64,000 bases of DNA from an uncultured bacterium. Its GTDB lineage: Bacteria > Bacteroidota > Rhodothermia > Rhodothermales > UBA10348. Positions 54,946-64,000 of the stretch are shown piece after piece (the first letter of the stretch is position 1; every line of letters starts with the position of its first letter). Both the position numbers and the translations under genes were made by a program. The stretch is taken from assembly GCA_943788505.1 (NCBI GenBank), contig CALSQR010000002.1, positions 1 to 64,000 on the forward strand. The letters run 5' to 3'. A model generated the notes under the pieces. That model had not been told where the DNA came from, made no database searches, and worked only from the letters and a program-made list of their open reading frames with translations.

Positions 54946-56515
54946 CTTGCCCTCCGTTGAAAACCGATTCACGACGCATTTCCCCGCCGACCCATCTAGC
55001 GAAAATATTCCTCGCCAGGTCTCTGGAGCCGTTTGGTCACAGGTCCAGCCGACGCCTGTTTCTTCTCCCCATCTGGTTGCGTATTCAGCCGACTTGGCGA
55101 AGGAATTGGGCTTATCGGCGCAGGTCATTCAAAGCCAGGAATTCCTGGAGATGATGTCGGGTAATCGGCTCGCTGATGGCGCTATTCCCTATTCCATGAA
55201 CTATGGTGGGCACCAATTTGGGAATTGGGCTGGACAATTAGGCGACGGGCGCGCGATTAGCATCGGCGAGCTGCGTGGCGAGGATGGCTCATCCTGGACG
55301 CTGCAATTGAAAGGAGCTGGTCCCACTCCTTATTCGCGCACGGCAGACGGCCGAGCCGTATTGCGCTCGTCTATGCGAGAATTTGTCTGCAGTGAGGCAA
55401 TGCATCATTTAGGTATTGCAACGACAAGAGCATTAACGCTAGTCAGCACGGGTGAGAGCGTACTTCGCGACATGTTTTACGATGGCAATCCAGCGCCTGA
55501 GCCAGGAGCCATCGTTTGTCGGGTGTCCCCATCCTTCTTGCGCTTTGGTAATTTCGAGATACATGCCGCGCGACGGGAAACTGATCTCCTCAAGCAGCTC
55601 GCCGATTGGGTGATAACGGAGCACTATCCACATCTCTGGTCACCTTCGCAGGACACGTATCTGGCTTGGCTTCAGGAAGTTTGTGATCGCACAATTCGTT
55701 CCGTGGTAGACTGGATGCGGGTTGGTTTCGTTCACGGCGTGTTGAACACGGACAACATGTCTGTACTCGGGTTGACGATCGATTATGGACCATACGGATG
55801 GATTGACCATTTTACGCCCGACTGGACGCCCAACACGACGGATGCCATGGGCCGTCGTTATGTGTTCGGCAACCAGCCCAAGGTGGCGCACTGGAATCTT
55901 GCTCAGTTTGCCCGTTCACTTATTCCGCTGATCGGTGATCCCGCTCCTTTGCAGGAAATCATACATGATGTACCCAACCGGTACGGTAGCCTATATCGTG
56001 ATATGATGGCGTCTAAACTCGGTTTTAGGCGCTTCGAAAGTCCACAAGACGAAGAGCTGCTGAAGGAGTTGTTTGAGCTATTTGAAGCTCACGAAACGGA
56101 CATGACTAATTTTTTTCGAGCCTTGGCCTACGTTGACCCCTCCTCCCCGACGGTCGCGGCCCTCACTGATGTGTGGTATGGAGAACCATCCTCCGTTCAT
56201 TTGTCTTCCATGGACTCCTGGCTTCAAAAGTGGGCTGACAGAATTGTGGCCGAAGACCAATCTCCCGATGAGCGAATTGCTGCCATGAATAGAGCGAACC
56301 CTGCGTTTATCCCGAGAAACTGGTTGGTACAAGAGGCCATAGACCAAGCTCACGAAGGATTATATGATCGGATACACCAATTGATGGATCTAATCCGCTC
56401 CCCATACGATGCCCCAGACGCCGTAGAAGGAGGGATAGCAGATCTAGCAAAGTGGAAGCGCCCTGAATGGGCTCGGCATAAGCCTGGTAGTTCCATGCTA
56501 TCGTGTAGCTCCTGA
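54938..56515 (+). CDS. selO: Protein adenylyltransferase SelO (YdiU family)
   Basis: 525 residues from the ATG at 54938, overlapping the preceding stop. Pseudokinase features: 'LQLKGAGPTPYSR' (Lys 125), 'ELRGEDG', 'SSMREFVCSEAMHHLGIATTRALTLV', 'VHGVLNTDNMSVLGLTIDYGPYGWIDH' (Asn and Asp at the metal site, quoted in parts). SelO transfers AMP from ATP onto Ser, Thr or Tyr of target proteins, linked to redox control. The C terminus reads 'MLSCSS', retaining the conserved terminal Cys that corresponds to the selenocysteine of animal SelO. Longer than E. coli YdiU (478). Confidence 0.95.
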   Translation: MIDLPSVENRFTTHFPADPSSENIPRQVSGAVWSQVQPTPVSSPHLVAYSADLAKELGLSAQVIQSQEFLEMMSGNRLADGAIPYSMNYGGHQFGNWAGQLGDGRAISIGELRGEDGSSWTLQLKGAGPTPYSRTADGRAVLRSSMREFVCSEAMHHLGIATTRALTLVSTGESVLRDMFYDGNPAPEPGAIVCRVSPSFLRFGNFEIHAARRETDLLKQLADWVITEHYPHLWSPSQDTYLAWLQEVCDRTIRSVVDWMRVGFVHGVLNTDNMSVLGLTIDYGPYGWIDHFTPDWTPNTTDAMGRRYVFGNQPKVAHWNLAQFARSLIPLIGDPAPLQEIIHDVPNRYGSLYRDMMASKLGFRRFESPQDEELLKELFELFEAHETDMTNFFRALAYVDPSSPTVAALTDVWYGEPSSVHLSSMDSWLQKWADRIVAEDQSPDERIAAMNRANPAFIPRNWLVQEAIDQAHEGLYDRIHQLMDLIRSPYDAPDAVEGGIADLAKWKRPEWARHKPGSSMLSCSS

Positions 56516-56547
56516 TCCGACCTCTTCATTTTGACCAACTCAATCGA

Positions 56548-59427
56548 ATGACGAATACGATGTTCAACACCCACCGATTGCGTTCGACCTCTGCCTTCTT
56601 TCTGGCACTATTGCTTGTAGCCTTGATTTCGTCCCGGACGGCTACCGCACGGCAGGATATCCAAGCTGACTTTCCCAAGGCGCAGGAAGAGGCTGATCGC
56701 ATTCCACTCGACCTGCGCATCCAGCACGGCACGCTGGACAATGGTCTCAAGTGGATGATTCGGCCGAACGACAAGCCGGAAAACAGAGCTGAATTGCGAT
56801 TAGTCGTCGATGTTGGGTCTATTCTGGAGGACGACGACCAGCTTGGTCTTGCCCATTTTGTAGAACATATGGCCTTCAACGGGACGGCTAATTTCGAGGA
56901 GCAGGCTCTTGTGGAGTACCTCGAAAGTGTGGGTATGCGTTTCGGACCCGATGTGAACGCATATACCAGCTTCGATGAAACGGTGTACATGCTGCAATTA
57001 CCCACCGACGATCCAGCCATCTTAGATACGGGCCTCCAGATTCTAAGGGAGTGGGCGGGCTCGGTGTCATTTGATCCGGAGGAAATCGAAAAAGAACGCG
57101 GCGTGGTGCTCGAAGAGTGGCGATTACGTCAAGGAGGAGCCAACAGAATCCAAAACAGGCAACTTCCCATCCTGCTCAATGACTCTCACTATGCGGTGCG
57201 CCTTCCCATCGGGACTCCTGAGAGTCTGAGAGGGTTCGATCCGCAAAGACTCGTTGCTTTCTATCATACATGGTATCGCCCGGAATTGATGACGGTGATT
57301 GCCGTGGGTGACTTCGATGAGTCTCAGATGCAACAGCGAATCGGCGAGTTGTTCTCGGATCTTCAGCTGGTTCCAGATGCACGAGAGCGAATATGGTTCG
57401 ACGTTCCAGATCACGACGAGCCGCTCTACAGTATTGAATCCGACCCAGAAGCAGGGTTCGCCGTCGTCCGTGTTACCTTCAAACATGACTCAGGAGATGA
57501 AGGTACTCGATCCGAATACGAGGAGAGCCTCAGGAGGTCACTCTTTGCCAGCATGCTAAACCAACGCCTTGCGGAGCTCACGCAAGATGCGGACCCTCCA
57601 TTCATTGGAGGTGGGGGTGGAGATGGTTCGCTAGTGCGAACCAAGTCGTCATTCAATTTGAGCGCAAGCGTCAAAGATGGACAGTACCTACGAGCTCTTC
57701 GCGTGATGTTAGAGGAAGCAGAACGCATTCGCCGACATGGATTTACGGCATCTGAGTTTGATCGTGCACGGACATCTCGATTGCGTCGCATGGAAGTTGC
57801 TTTCAATGAACGCGAAAATGAGCGATCAGGCTCTCTAGCCTCTGAATATGTAAGACATACATTAACGGGAGAGTCGGTCCCCGGCATCTCCAGAGAATTC
57901 CGTCTATTTCAGGAAATGCTGCCGGAAATTTCCTTGGAGAGCGTGAACGAACTCGTACCAGCGTTGATGACACGAGGCAACCAGGTCCTTCAGATTTCAG
58001 GCCCGGGTGGCGAGGAGCACCCAATGCCGACAGTAGCAGAAGTTCAGAGCGTGTTTGAAAGTATCGGTACTACGGAGCTGGATCTCTGGGAGGATTCAAC
58101 CAATGACGTTCCTCTTTTGGCAGAGATTCCTGCGCCCGGCACTATCGTTAGCGAAGAGACCAATGACGAATTGGAATTGACGACCTGGACATTGTCCAAT
58201 GGAATAACGGTTGTACTCAAGCCAACCAACTTCCAAGCTGATCAAATTCTCCTTTCTGCAACAAGCCCTGGTGGGGCGTCTCTTGTTCCGGATGAAGACT
58301 ATATGTCCGCATCATTTGCTACCAACATCATCGGAGGGAGTGGTGTAGGTGTATTTAATGCTATAGAACTGTCCAAGAAGTTGACAGGGAAAGTGGCCCG
58401 TATCCGGCCTTACATAGCCAATTTTGACGAAGGTTTTTCTGGTTCAGCATCGCCACAAGACTTGGAAACACTATTCCAACTCGCATGGCTCTATGGAACT
58501 GCTCCGAGAGCGGACAGCACGGTTTATGCCTCATTCATGGGTAGAATGAGCAGTATGCTCTCTACCATAAAGGCGAATCCTCAATCAGCCTTTGGCGATA
58601 CACTAAACGTTACCCTGAGTGACTATCACTACCGCTCTCGCCCGATTAACGAGCAAGTGCTGGCTGAGGCACAACTTGATAAGATGGTTGATATTTACGC
58701 CGATCGATTTGCAGACTTCTCTGACTTCACCTTCTATTTAGTGGGTTCATTTGATCTGGAAACCCTACGACCATTGGTTGAGACGTACTTGGCTTCTCTT
58801 CCCTCAACCGGACGTGAGGAATCATTTCGCGATGTTGGCATACGAGCACCCGGCGGTATCATCAAAAAGGAAGTGTTTCGTGGCATAGAGCCACAAAGTC
58901 AGGTCGCCATTGTGTTTTCTGGAGAAACCGACTGGTCGATGGAAGAGCGTCGTCGCATCGCAATGCTCTCTGAAGTATTAGATACTCGGCTCCGCGAAAT
59001 TCTGCGCGAAGCCATGGGTGGCACCTACGGTGTTTCTGTGAACGGCTCATTGCGCGACCAGCCCGCCGGGATCTATCAGTTCGTGATCTCCTTCGGCTGC
59101 GACCCTGAGCGAGTGGACGAACTTGTTGCGAGCGTATGGGCAGATATCAAGCTCCTACAGGAAGAAGGACCGTCTGAAGAACACCTTGCTAATGCACGGG
59201 AAGCATCCCTTCGGAGCTGGGAAGTTGGCCTTGAAGAAAATGGCTCTTGGCTTAATTCACTAGAATTCTACCTCTCAAGAGGAATGGATCCATCCCGGAT
59301 TCTTGTTGATCCAACGACTTCACTCGAGGAGATTACTCCCTCCGACGTGGCTGACACAGCTGGCAAATACCTACGCGATGATCAATACGTACGTGTTACT
59401 CTATACCCAGAAACAGAGGGGTCGTGA
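56548..59427 (+). CDS. M16-family zinc protease (two-domain, PqqL/pitrilysin-like)
   Basis: 959 residues. Signal peptide about 1-35. First M16 domain with the inverted zinc motif 'HFVEHMAFNG' (about 102-111) and the third ligand Glu about 76 residues on ('ERGVVLEEWR'). Second half repeats the fold without the zinc motif ('LTTWTLSNGITVVLKPTNFQADQILLSATSPGGASLV' in parts). The periplasmic location suggests peptide turnover. It starts 32 bases after SelO and overlaps DUF3465 by 4. Confidence 0.93.
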   Translation: MTNTMFNTHRLRSTSAFFLALLLVALISSRTATARQDIQADFPKAQEEADRIPLDLRIQHGTLDNGLKWMIRPNDKPENRAELRLVVDVGSILEDDDQLGLAHFVEHMAFNGTANFEEQALVEYLESVGMRFGPDVNAYTSFDETVYMLQLPTDDPAILDTGLQILREWAGSVSFDPEEIEKERGVVLEEWRLRQGGANRIQNRQLPILLNDSHYAVRLPIGTPESLRGFDPQRLVAFYHTWYRPELMTVIAVGDFDESQMQQRIGELFSDLQLVPDARERIWFDVPDHDEPLYSIESDPEAGFAVVRVTFKHDSGDEGTRSEYEESLRRSLFASMLNQRLAELTQDADPPFIGGGGGDGSLVRTKSSFNLSASVKDGQYLRALRVMLEEAERIRRHGFTASEFDRARTSRLRRMEVAFNERENERSGSLASEYVRHTLTGESVPGISREFRLFQEMLPEISLESVNELVPALMTRGNQVLQISGPGGEEHPMPTVAEVQSVFESIGTTELDLWEDSTNDVPLLAEIPAPGTIVSEETNDELELTTWTLSNGITVVLKPTNFQADQILLSATSPGGASLVPDEDYMSASFATNIIGGSGVGVFNAIELSKKLTGKVARIRPYIANFDEGFSGSASPQDLETLFQLAWLYGTAPRADSTVYASFMGRMSSMLSTIKANPQSAFGDTLNVTLSDYHYRSRPINEQVLAEAQLDKMVDIYADRFADFSDFTFYLVGSFDLETLRPLVETYLASLPSTGREESFRDVGIRAPGGIIKKEVFRGIEPQSQVAIVFSGETDWSMEERRRIAMLSEVLDTRLREILREAMGGTYGVSVNGSLRDQPAGIYQFVISFGCDPERVDELVASVWADIKLLQEEGPSEEHLANAREASLRSWEVGLEENGSWLNSLEFYLSRGMDPSRILVDPTTSLEEITPSDVADTAGKYLRDDQYVRVTLYPETEGS

Positions 59428-59837
59428 ACGAGGACAAACTAGAGATACCGAAAGAGAACGAAGGCCCCGATGTAAGCAACGACGCTAACATCGGCGAAGA
59501 CGCTGCTGCCGGCGAAAGCCCAATTGCTTCCGATGAGCATTCTATGCCCCCAATGCAGCGTCTCGAGGGAAAAATCATTCGCCTGCTCTCTGACGACGAG
59601 ATCGGTGATCGGCATCAACGCTTCGTGATCGAGCTCGCAGGAGGCAGAACTGTGTTAGTCGCCCACAATATCGACGTGGCGCCTAGGGTCGAAGGCCTAT
59701 TCATTGGCGGCCATATTGTGGTGTACGGTGAGCTTGCCTCGAATGACTTGGGAGGTGTGATGCATTGGACGCACGCCGACCCTGAAAACGACATCCCAGG
59801 CGGTTGGATCGAGTTCAAGAACAATCGATATGCCTGA
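59424..59837 (+). CDS. DUF3465 family protein
   Basis: 137 residues from a GTG overlapping the M16 stop (GTGA). An acidic N terminus (about 45 residues) precedes a complete DUF3465 OB-fold-like domain: 'GKIIRLLSDDEIGDRHQRFVIEL', 'GGRTVLVAHNIDVAPRVEGL', 'GGHIVVYGELASNDLGGVMHWTHADPEN' and 'GGWIEFKNNRYA'. Without a signal peptide it appears cytoplasmic. Function unknown. Confidence 0.9.
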   Translation: MNEDKLEIPKENEGPDVSNDANIGEDAAAGESPIASDEHSMPPMQRLEGKIIRLLSDDEIGDRHQRFVIELAGGRTVLVAHNIDVAPRVEGLFIGGHIVVYGELASNDLGGVMHWTHADPENDIPGGWIEFKNNRYA

Positions 59838-59862
59838 TATTTGTCTCTTTGTGTAGACGTGA

Positions 59863-59897
59863 ATAGGGCCTGCCGCATTACATGCGGCAGGCCCTAT
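59863..59897. terminator. Bidirectional terminator between converging genes
   Basis: A perfect 16-bp palindrome (ATAGGGCCTGCCGCAT and complement) around TAC lies between the DUF3465 stop at 59837 and the S46 peptidase stop at 59925. T-rich tails exist on both sides but are imperfect. Confidence 0.75.
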
Positions 59898-59924
59898 CTC
59901 ATTCTTAACACAGCTGCCGAGCAC

Positions 59925-62021
59925 TCAGCGCTCGTCAGCTTGCATCTCTGTTTCGACCAGTATGCCAGAGGTGAGTTCAAGAACAATGCGATCCATGTCA
60001 TAAACCTCATCGAGCGCTTCTAGCATGCCTCGGCTGTCTGCGGCAACTGATCTTGCAACCTCGGTCTGATAAATGAATGCTGACGGTAGGGACTCAACGT
60101 TGCCGTCGAAAATTAGCCCGACCACTTCAAGGTCCTTGTTTACCATCGGTGAACCAGAATTCCCGCCAATGATGTCGTTTGTCGTCACGAGATTCATGGG
60201 TGTGGAACGATCAAATGTTGCCGGTGCATTAATCCACCGATCGGGTAGTTGCCATTCTCCGGTGCCATCTACTTCCATTTGATGGCTGAAGTATCGGTTA
60301 TAGAGCCCGTGGAAGGTGGTAAAAGGTGGTGCCTTCGAACCATTGTACTCGTAGGAAGCCACCACACCGTCTGCGATGCGCAGTGAAAACGTTGCGTCTG
60401 GAGGACGTGATGTGCCATACACCTCAAAACGTGCTCGTCCATGCTGCGCGTGCAATTCCTGCTCCTGCGAGGCCAGTCCGCTGAAGGCGCTTATGAAGTC
60501 AGCCCGCTCGCTCATATAGGGAGCAACAGCAGCAATAGCCGGATCATCCGCAGTCAGCGCTGCCACATCTAGGTTTGCCATGTCTACGAGCATCGAACTA
60601 TCCCACACTTGGTCAGATATGCCTTCGGCTGTTTGTTCGGCCATCATCCCACCATCTCCGAGGAAGCGGGAGAAATCGTTTAGTCTTGCTTCAAAAAATC
60701 GACGATCAATCGCTGAATCCTTATCAGGTACACTCATCAAGGCAGCTTCGTAAGGCGACGTGTCTTCGCCGGCATCCTTCGCGCGCAACAGTTGCCATGC
60801 AGCAGCAGCGCGCTGCATGGTAGGCGAAGACAGACTCGACATCGGATTGAATGAAAGGAAGGCCCCATATTCAGCTGCGAGTTCTCGTTTCTGCTCCTGT
60901 ATGCGAGCCAAATCACTAATTATGCTGGAATAGGGTGCATCGATATCGGATGTCAGACGCTCGCCATACTTTTCCTCCAAATCGTTGAGGAATGTAGTCT
61001 CGGTGTCTAGGCGTTTAGCCATTATCAGTGGATCATTCAGCCCCTTAACCCGGCCTCCGTAGAGCTTTTGCGCATTCTTGAGCGAGAATACTTGGTTGAG
61101 CAAGGCATCGGAAGGCTGCTCTGCATACACCATTTCGAGAGCGGCAATTCTTGAATCGAGTAACTCAAGTAGGTATTTCTCTTGGATATCCCGCCTGAAT
61201 TCTAACTGTGCAACCGTCTCTAATCGAAGCGTCGAGCCAGGATTACCTAGTACAAATACTGCGTCACCTTCGGCGGCACCATCAGTACTCCAGGTAAAGT
61301 GAGCTTCCGGTTCTAAAGGCATATCATTTTCGTATACCCGGAAAAACGTCATATCTAGCGCGTAACGGGGGTAGGTGAAGTTATCTGTGTCCCCTCCGAA
61401 ATAGCCAAGTTGAAGCTCTGGTGCCATGACCAAGCGCATGTCACTATAGCGCCGGAACGTGTAAGCGGAGTAGCGGCCACCGTTGTACATATTAATGACT
61501 TGCACAACATGATTATCGTCTAGACCCGTCTCAATGCGAGCTTGCGCCGCCGCGATGGCTTCTTGCCTAGCTGAAGCTTTCTCCGCATCCGTTTCCATTC
61601 CTTCGAGTGCAGCAAATACTTCGGCCGTCACATCTTCGATCATAACCAACTGATCTACATATAATCCCGGTACGGGACGTTCATCGGCTAGATCAACTGC
61701 CATGAATCCGTCATCGAGCAGCGACTCCCCTGGCTGTGCCACTTGAGCGACTGCCCCCCTACCACAGTGGTGGTTCGTCATGACCAACCCGTAGGGTGAA
61801 ACGAAGGAAGCACTACAGTTTGGCAGGCGAAGAGCTCCAAGACGGGCCTTCGTGAACCAAGCATCATCCGGCGTAAAGTCGTACGTGGCCTGAAGCTGTT
61901 CCACCGGCGGATAATCAAACGTCCACATCTGTCCATTGTCGTACTCGCCGGCTTGACCAAAAGCAGGCTAAATCAACAAAAGAAGAAGGGTAAATAGGGA
62001 AATAGTACGTTTACAGACCAT
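59925..62021 (-). pseudogene. S46 dipeptidyl-peptidase with an in-frame TAG inside the signal peptide
   Basis: From the ATG at 62019-62021 the frame reads a typical signal, 'MVCKRTISLFTLLLLLI', then TAG at 61968-61970 (codon 18), then 'PAFGQAGEYDNGQMWTFDYPP'. The following 667 residues from the internal ATG at 61926-61928 are a complete S46 peptidase: catalytic His in 'YGLVMTNHHCGRG', Asp region 'GYFGGDTDNFTYPRYALD' and Ser in 'DIIGGNSGSPMVN'. S46 enzymes (DPP7/DPP11) release dipeptides in the periplasm. Without readthrough only a leaderless cytoplasmic form could be made. Confidence 0.85.
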
Positions 62022-62167
62022 GTCAGGTCACCTCTGTTCGTTGGACAATGAGTGGACAAATAGTCTGAACAAAGGACGCATTCCCCCTGACAATCGCCGA
62101 AAGGCTTTCCTTTGGCTTCGTGTGATCCGGCGACCAAGCAAGATGTCAGGTATTCCCTGAGAGGGAT

Positions 62168-63142
62168 CTACTCGTACGCTATCGCCATGAGCGGATCTCC
62201 TGAATTCATTGCCAAAGATGTGACAAGAAACAGGATTTCACCGCTGACGGGTGATGTAGATGACTGCAGCTCTTCTCCAAAAATGTCGCAGATGTTGCCC
62301 ATATCCTGCCCTTTTTCCACCATATCCCCAATCCCAACCGTAGGATAGAAAAGCCCGTCAACTTCTGCGCGAAGCCATCCCCATCCGCCGAGACGCTGCA
62401 CTGTCTCTCCTGGATCGTTGATGGCCTCGTACATGTCGAATGCCGACATCACCCGACGCACTCCATCCTGCAATATGTCGACCTCGTGCTCGTGCCATAC
62501 ACCTTGCCCTCCTGCTTCAGTAAGCAGCGCAGGAACGCCCGCTTGTGCCGCAGATGCCGTCGTCGTGCCTCCAATCGGACCAGCGCCTTCCTTGACGAGC
62601 ATAGCTCTGATTCCGTAGGCCCGGGCCATTTTTTCAGCCGTCTCATTGGCTGCTTCATTGTCCGTTGTCGTGATAGCTACGAAAGGCACTAAGGCCTCGA
62701 TCATGTCTCCTCCGTGCATGTCGATGTACATATCTCCAGCAGTGATCACGTTTTGAAACAACCAATCAGCCCATTGCTGCGTGAATGTCCCGTTCGGGTC
62801 GCCGGGAAACTGCCGGTTGAGATTCAGACCATCTGGAGGCGTGATGTAGATGCTGCGAGCTTTGAATGCCACCGGGTTTGCGGATGGCACGATGATCATC
62901 TGGCCCCTCAACTTGGTGGGATCGACGTCGCGCCCCAGTCTCGTAGCTGCCTCTACACACGGGTACTCCCCTCCGTGAATGCCAGCAGTGACCACTAGCT
63001 TCGGCCCCGGCATTGAACCATTGACCAAGTACACGGGCATCTTTACTTCGATACCTGTGATATCTCGTGTGATCCAACCGCGGGTTGTCGTGCCGGGTGC
63101 AGCTGAGAGTTCATTGAATTGGAGCATATCTGACATGATCAA
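62168..63142 (-). CDS. Succinylglutamate desuccinylase/aspartoacylase-like deacylase
   Basis: 324 residues of the M14 aspartoacylase group (close to ectoine-type N-acetyl deacylases). Zinc ligands in 'VVTAGIHGGEYPCVEAA' and 'DMYIDMHGGDMIE', catalytic Glu in 'ALLTEAGGQG', and the C-terminal biotinyl-lipoyl-like barrel 'ERLGGWGWLRAEVDGLFYPTVGIGD' (approximate). It overlaps the upstream symporter stop by 4 bases. The pair likely imports and deacylates one substrate. Confidence 0.88.
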   Translation of the reverse strand: MIMSDMLQFNELSAAPGTTTRGWITRDITGIEVKMPVYLVNGSMPGPKLVVTAGIHGGEYPCVEAATRLGRDVDPTKLRGQMIIVPSANPVAFKARSIYITPPDGLNLNRQFPGDPNGTFTQQWADWLFQNVITAGDMYIDMHGGDMIEALVPFVAITTTDNEAANETAEKMARAYGIRAMLVKEGAGPIGGTTTASAAQAGVPALLTEAGGQGVWHEHEVDILQDGVRRVMSAFDMYEAINDPGETVQRLGGWGWLRAEVDGLFYPTVGIGDMVEKGQDMGNICDIFGEELQSSTSPVSGEILFLVTSLAMNSGDPLMAIAYE

Positions 63143-64000
63143 TCGTCTGGATTTGAGGAATGTGCACTGGGAAGAAAAGGAGCAATCACAGCATCGTCTG
63201 ATCGAGGTGTTAGCAGACTGACCGTAATCAGCAGAAATAACGATACCATAACGCCCGGAATCACAACGTAATCACTACTGGCGAAATCGAAAACAGTATC
63301 ACCCATAACAAATGAAAGATCTAGCCCAAGATTACTGAGGATCACGAGCCCAAGTATGGTCCCTAGCCCTCCTGCAAGGCAAGCGGTTGCCCCTTGAGCA
63401 GTCACTCGCTTCCACATAAAGGCCGCCACCAAGACGGGAGTCAATGCAGCGCCAATCACGGAATACGCGTATAAAGCCATCGTCAAAACAGACTCAAACC
63501 TGGTGAGCAGCAAGACACCGATAATGGCTAGGCCGACCACAGCCATGCGCTGTACTCGCAGTTTGTCCTTGTCGCTTGCCTTTGGCCTGAGAAATCGCTC
63601 GTAGAGGTCGCGTGTGACATTCGAAGAGGCAACCAGCAACATCGTGCTGCCAGTTGAAAGGACAATTGCGACGGCAGCAGCGAGTAGTGCCGCGCCTAGC
63701 ACATCTGGCAGACTATGCCTTGCGAGATATAGGATTACCGTCTCAGAAGCTGCACGACCGACTACAGACGTCTCAGTAGCGAGCTGGGGGACGATTGAGC
63801 GTCCTGTTATGCCCAGTAGTGCGATACACGTTTCTATCACCATGATACCCGCGAGCATCCCAAATACACTTCTACGAGCTGCACGAGCGTTTTTTGCCGA
63901 GAAAAACTTCTGATACATCCCACTTTCGCCAAAAAGGAAAAGGAATGTGGGTAGCGCGACCCCAATTACCCAAAGGACATTGTGGCCACCGGATATGGTG
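63139..64000 (-). CDS. Sodium/solute symporter (SSS family), 5' end outside the window
   Basis: About 287 residues of the C-terminal part; the frame continues unbroken to base 64000 ('SGGHNVLWVIGVALPTFLFLFGESG' in parts). 'GMYQKFFSAKNARAARRS' and 'ALLAAAVAIVLSTGSTMLLVASSNVTRDLY' are SSS core motifs (the second holds the Na2-site Ser). Seven or so TM helices remain. It is coupled to the deacylase by an ATGA overlap. Confidence 0.9.
   Translation of the reverse strand, partial: TISGGHNVLWVIGVALPTFLFLFGESGMYQKFFSAKNARAARRSVFGMLAGIMVIETCIALLGITGRSIVPQLATETSVVGRAASETVILYLARHSLPDVLGAALLAAAVAIVLSTGSTMLLVASSNVTRDLYERFLRPKASDKDKLRVQRMAVVGLAIIGVLLLTRFESVLTMALYAYSVIGAALTPVLVAAFMWKRVTAQGATACLAGGLGTILGLVILSNLGLDLSFVMGDTVFDFASSDYVVIPGVMVSLFLLITVSLLTPRSDDAVIAPFLPSAHSSNPDD

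Overview
The window reads as chromosomal DNA of a marine-type member of the Bacteroidota/Rhodothermota group, most like Rhodothermia. Supporting features are a SusC/RagA-style TonB-dependent receptor with an OMP_b-brl_3 barrel, a protein with a C-terminal Por (T9SS) sorting domain, choice-of-anchor B and DNRLRE proteins, DUF1080 proteins, azurin lipoproteins, an S46 peptidase, a cysteate-synthase-like enzyme (capnine-type sulfonolipids are known from this group) and few clear Shine-Dalgarno sequences. No species-level claim is possible from sequence reading alone.

Layout. 1-9.7 kb: envelope proteins (choice-of-anchor B, TonB receptor), cysteate-synthase-like and nitronate-monooxygenase-like enzymes, with a frameshifted glycosyltransferase-like gene and a fused remnant of a kinase and a streptogramin-lyase-like gene. 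9.9 kb: tRNA-Arg(ACG). 10.3-15.7 kb: a small lipoprotein, DUF1456, a zinc-ribbon/Smr protein, and PadR plus an orphan MacB/FtsX-type permease carrying an internal TAG. 15.7-28.2 kb: secreted dehydrogenase-cupredoxin and DUF1080 proteins, a DUF2721 membrane protein, flavin monooxygenase, SNase, methyltransferase, CadC-like regulator, dienelactone hydrolase and DUF4399. 28.4-29.3 kb: twin structured repeats followed by a PIN/Phd-like pair in reversed, overlapping order. 29.4-32.7 kb: azurin, YceI, an amber-interrupted porin and a second YceI. 33-48.5 kb: a large uptake and catabolic cluster: Dpp-type ATPases on the plus strand converge on a minus-strand operon of SDR, binding protein, DppB, DppC, a LivK-like protein without signal peptide, aspartoacylase-like, DUF6282, an SBP_5 protein without signal peptide, AroM-like, dihydroorotase/hydantoinase-like and DapA-superfamily genes. 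48.6-64 kb: truncated aldo/keto reductase, DNRLRE/T9SS protein, dipeptidase, an operon of MsbA-like exporter, Gre-like, SelO, M16 protease and DUF3465, an S46 peptidase with a TAG in its signal peptide, and an aspartoacylase-like/SSS symporter pair.

How the genes work together. The 34.7-48.5 kb cluster looks like import by an ABC peptide-type transporter followed by cytoplasmic ring opening (hydantoinase-like), deacylation (aspartoacylase-like), aldol or decarboxylative steps (DapA superfamily) and oxidoreduction (SDR). Two solute-binding domains without export signals may be intracellular ligand sensors. This is the best candidate for an undescribed system, but its substrate cannot be read from sequence.

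Three otherwise intact genes (permease, porin, S46 peptidase) each carry a single in-frame stop, and all three are TAG. TAG also ends about a third of the normal genes here, so general reassignment is not supported. Recent mutation, assembly error and context-dependent amber readthrough remain open.
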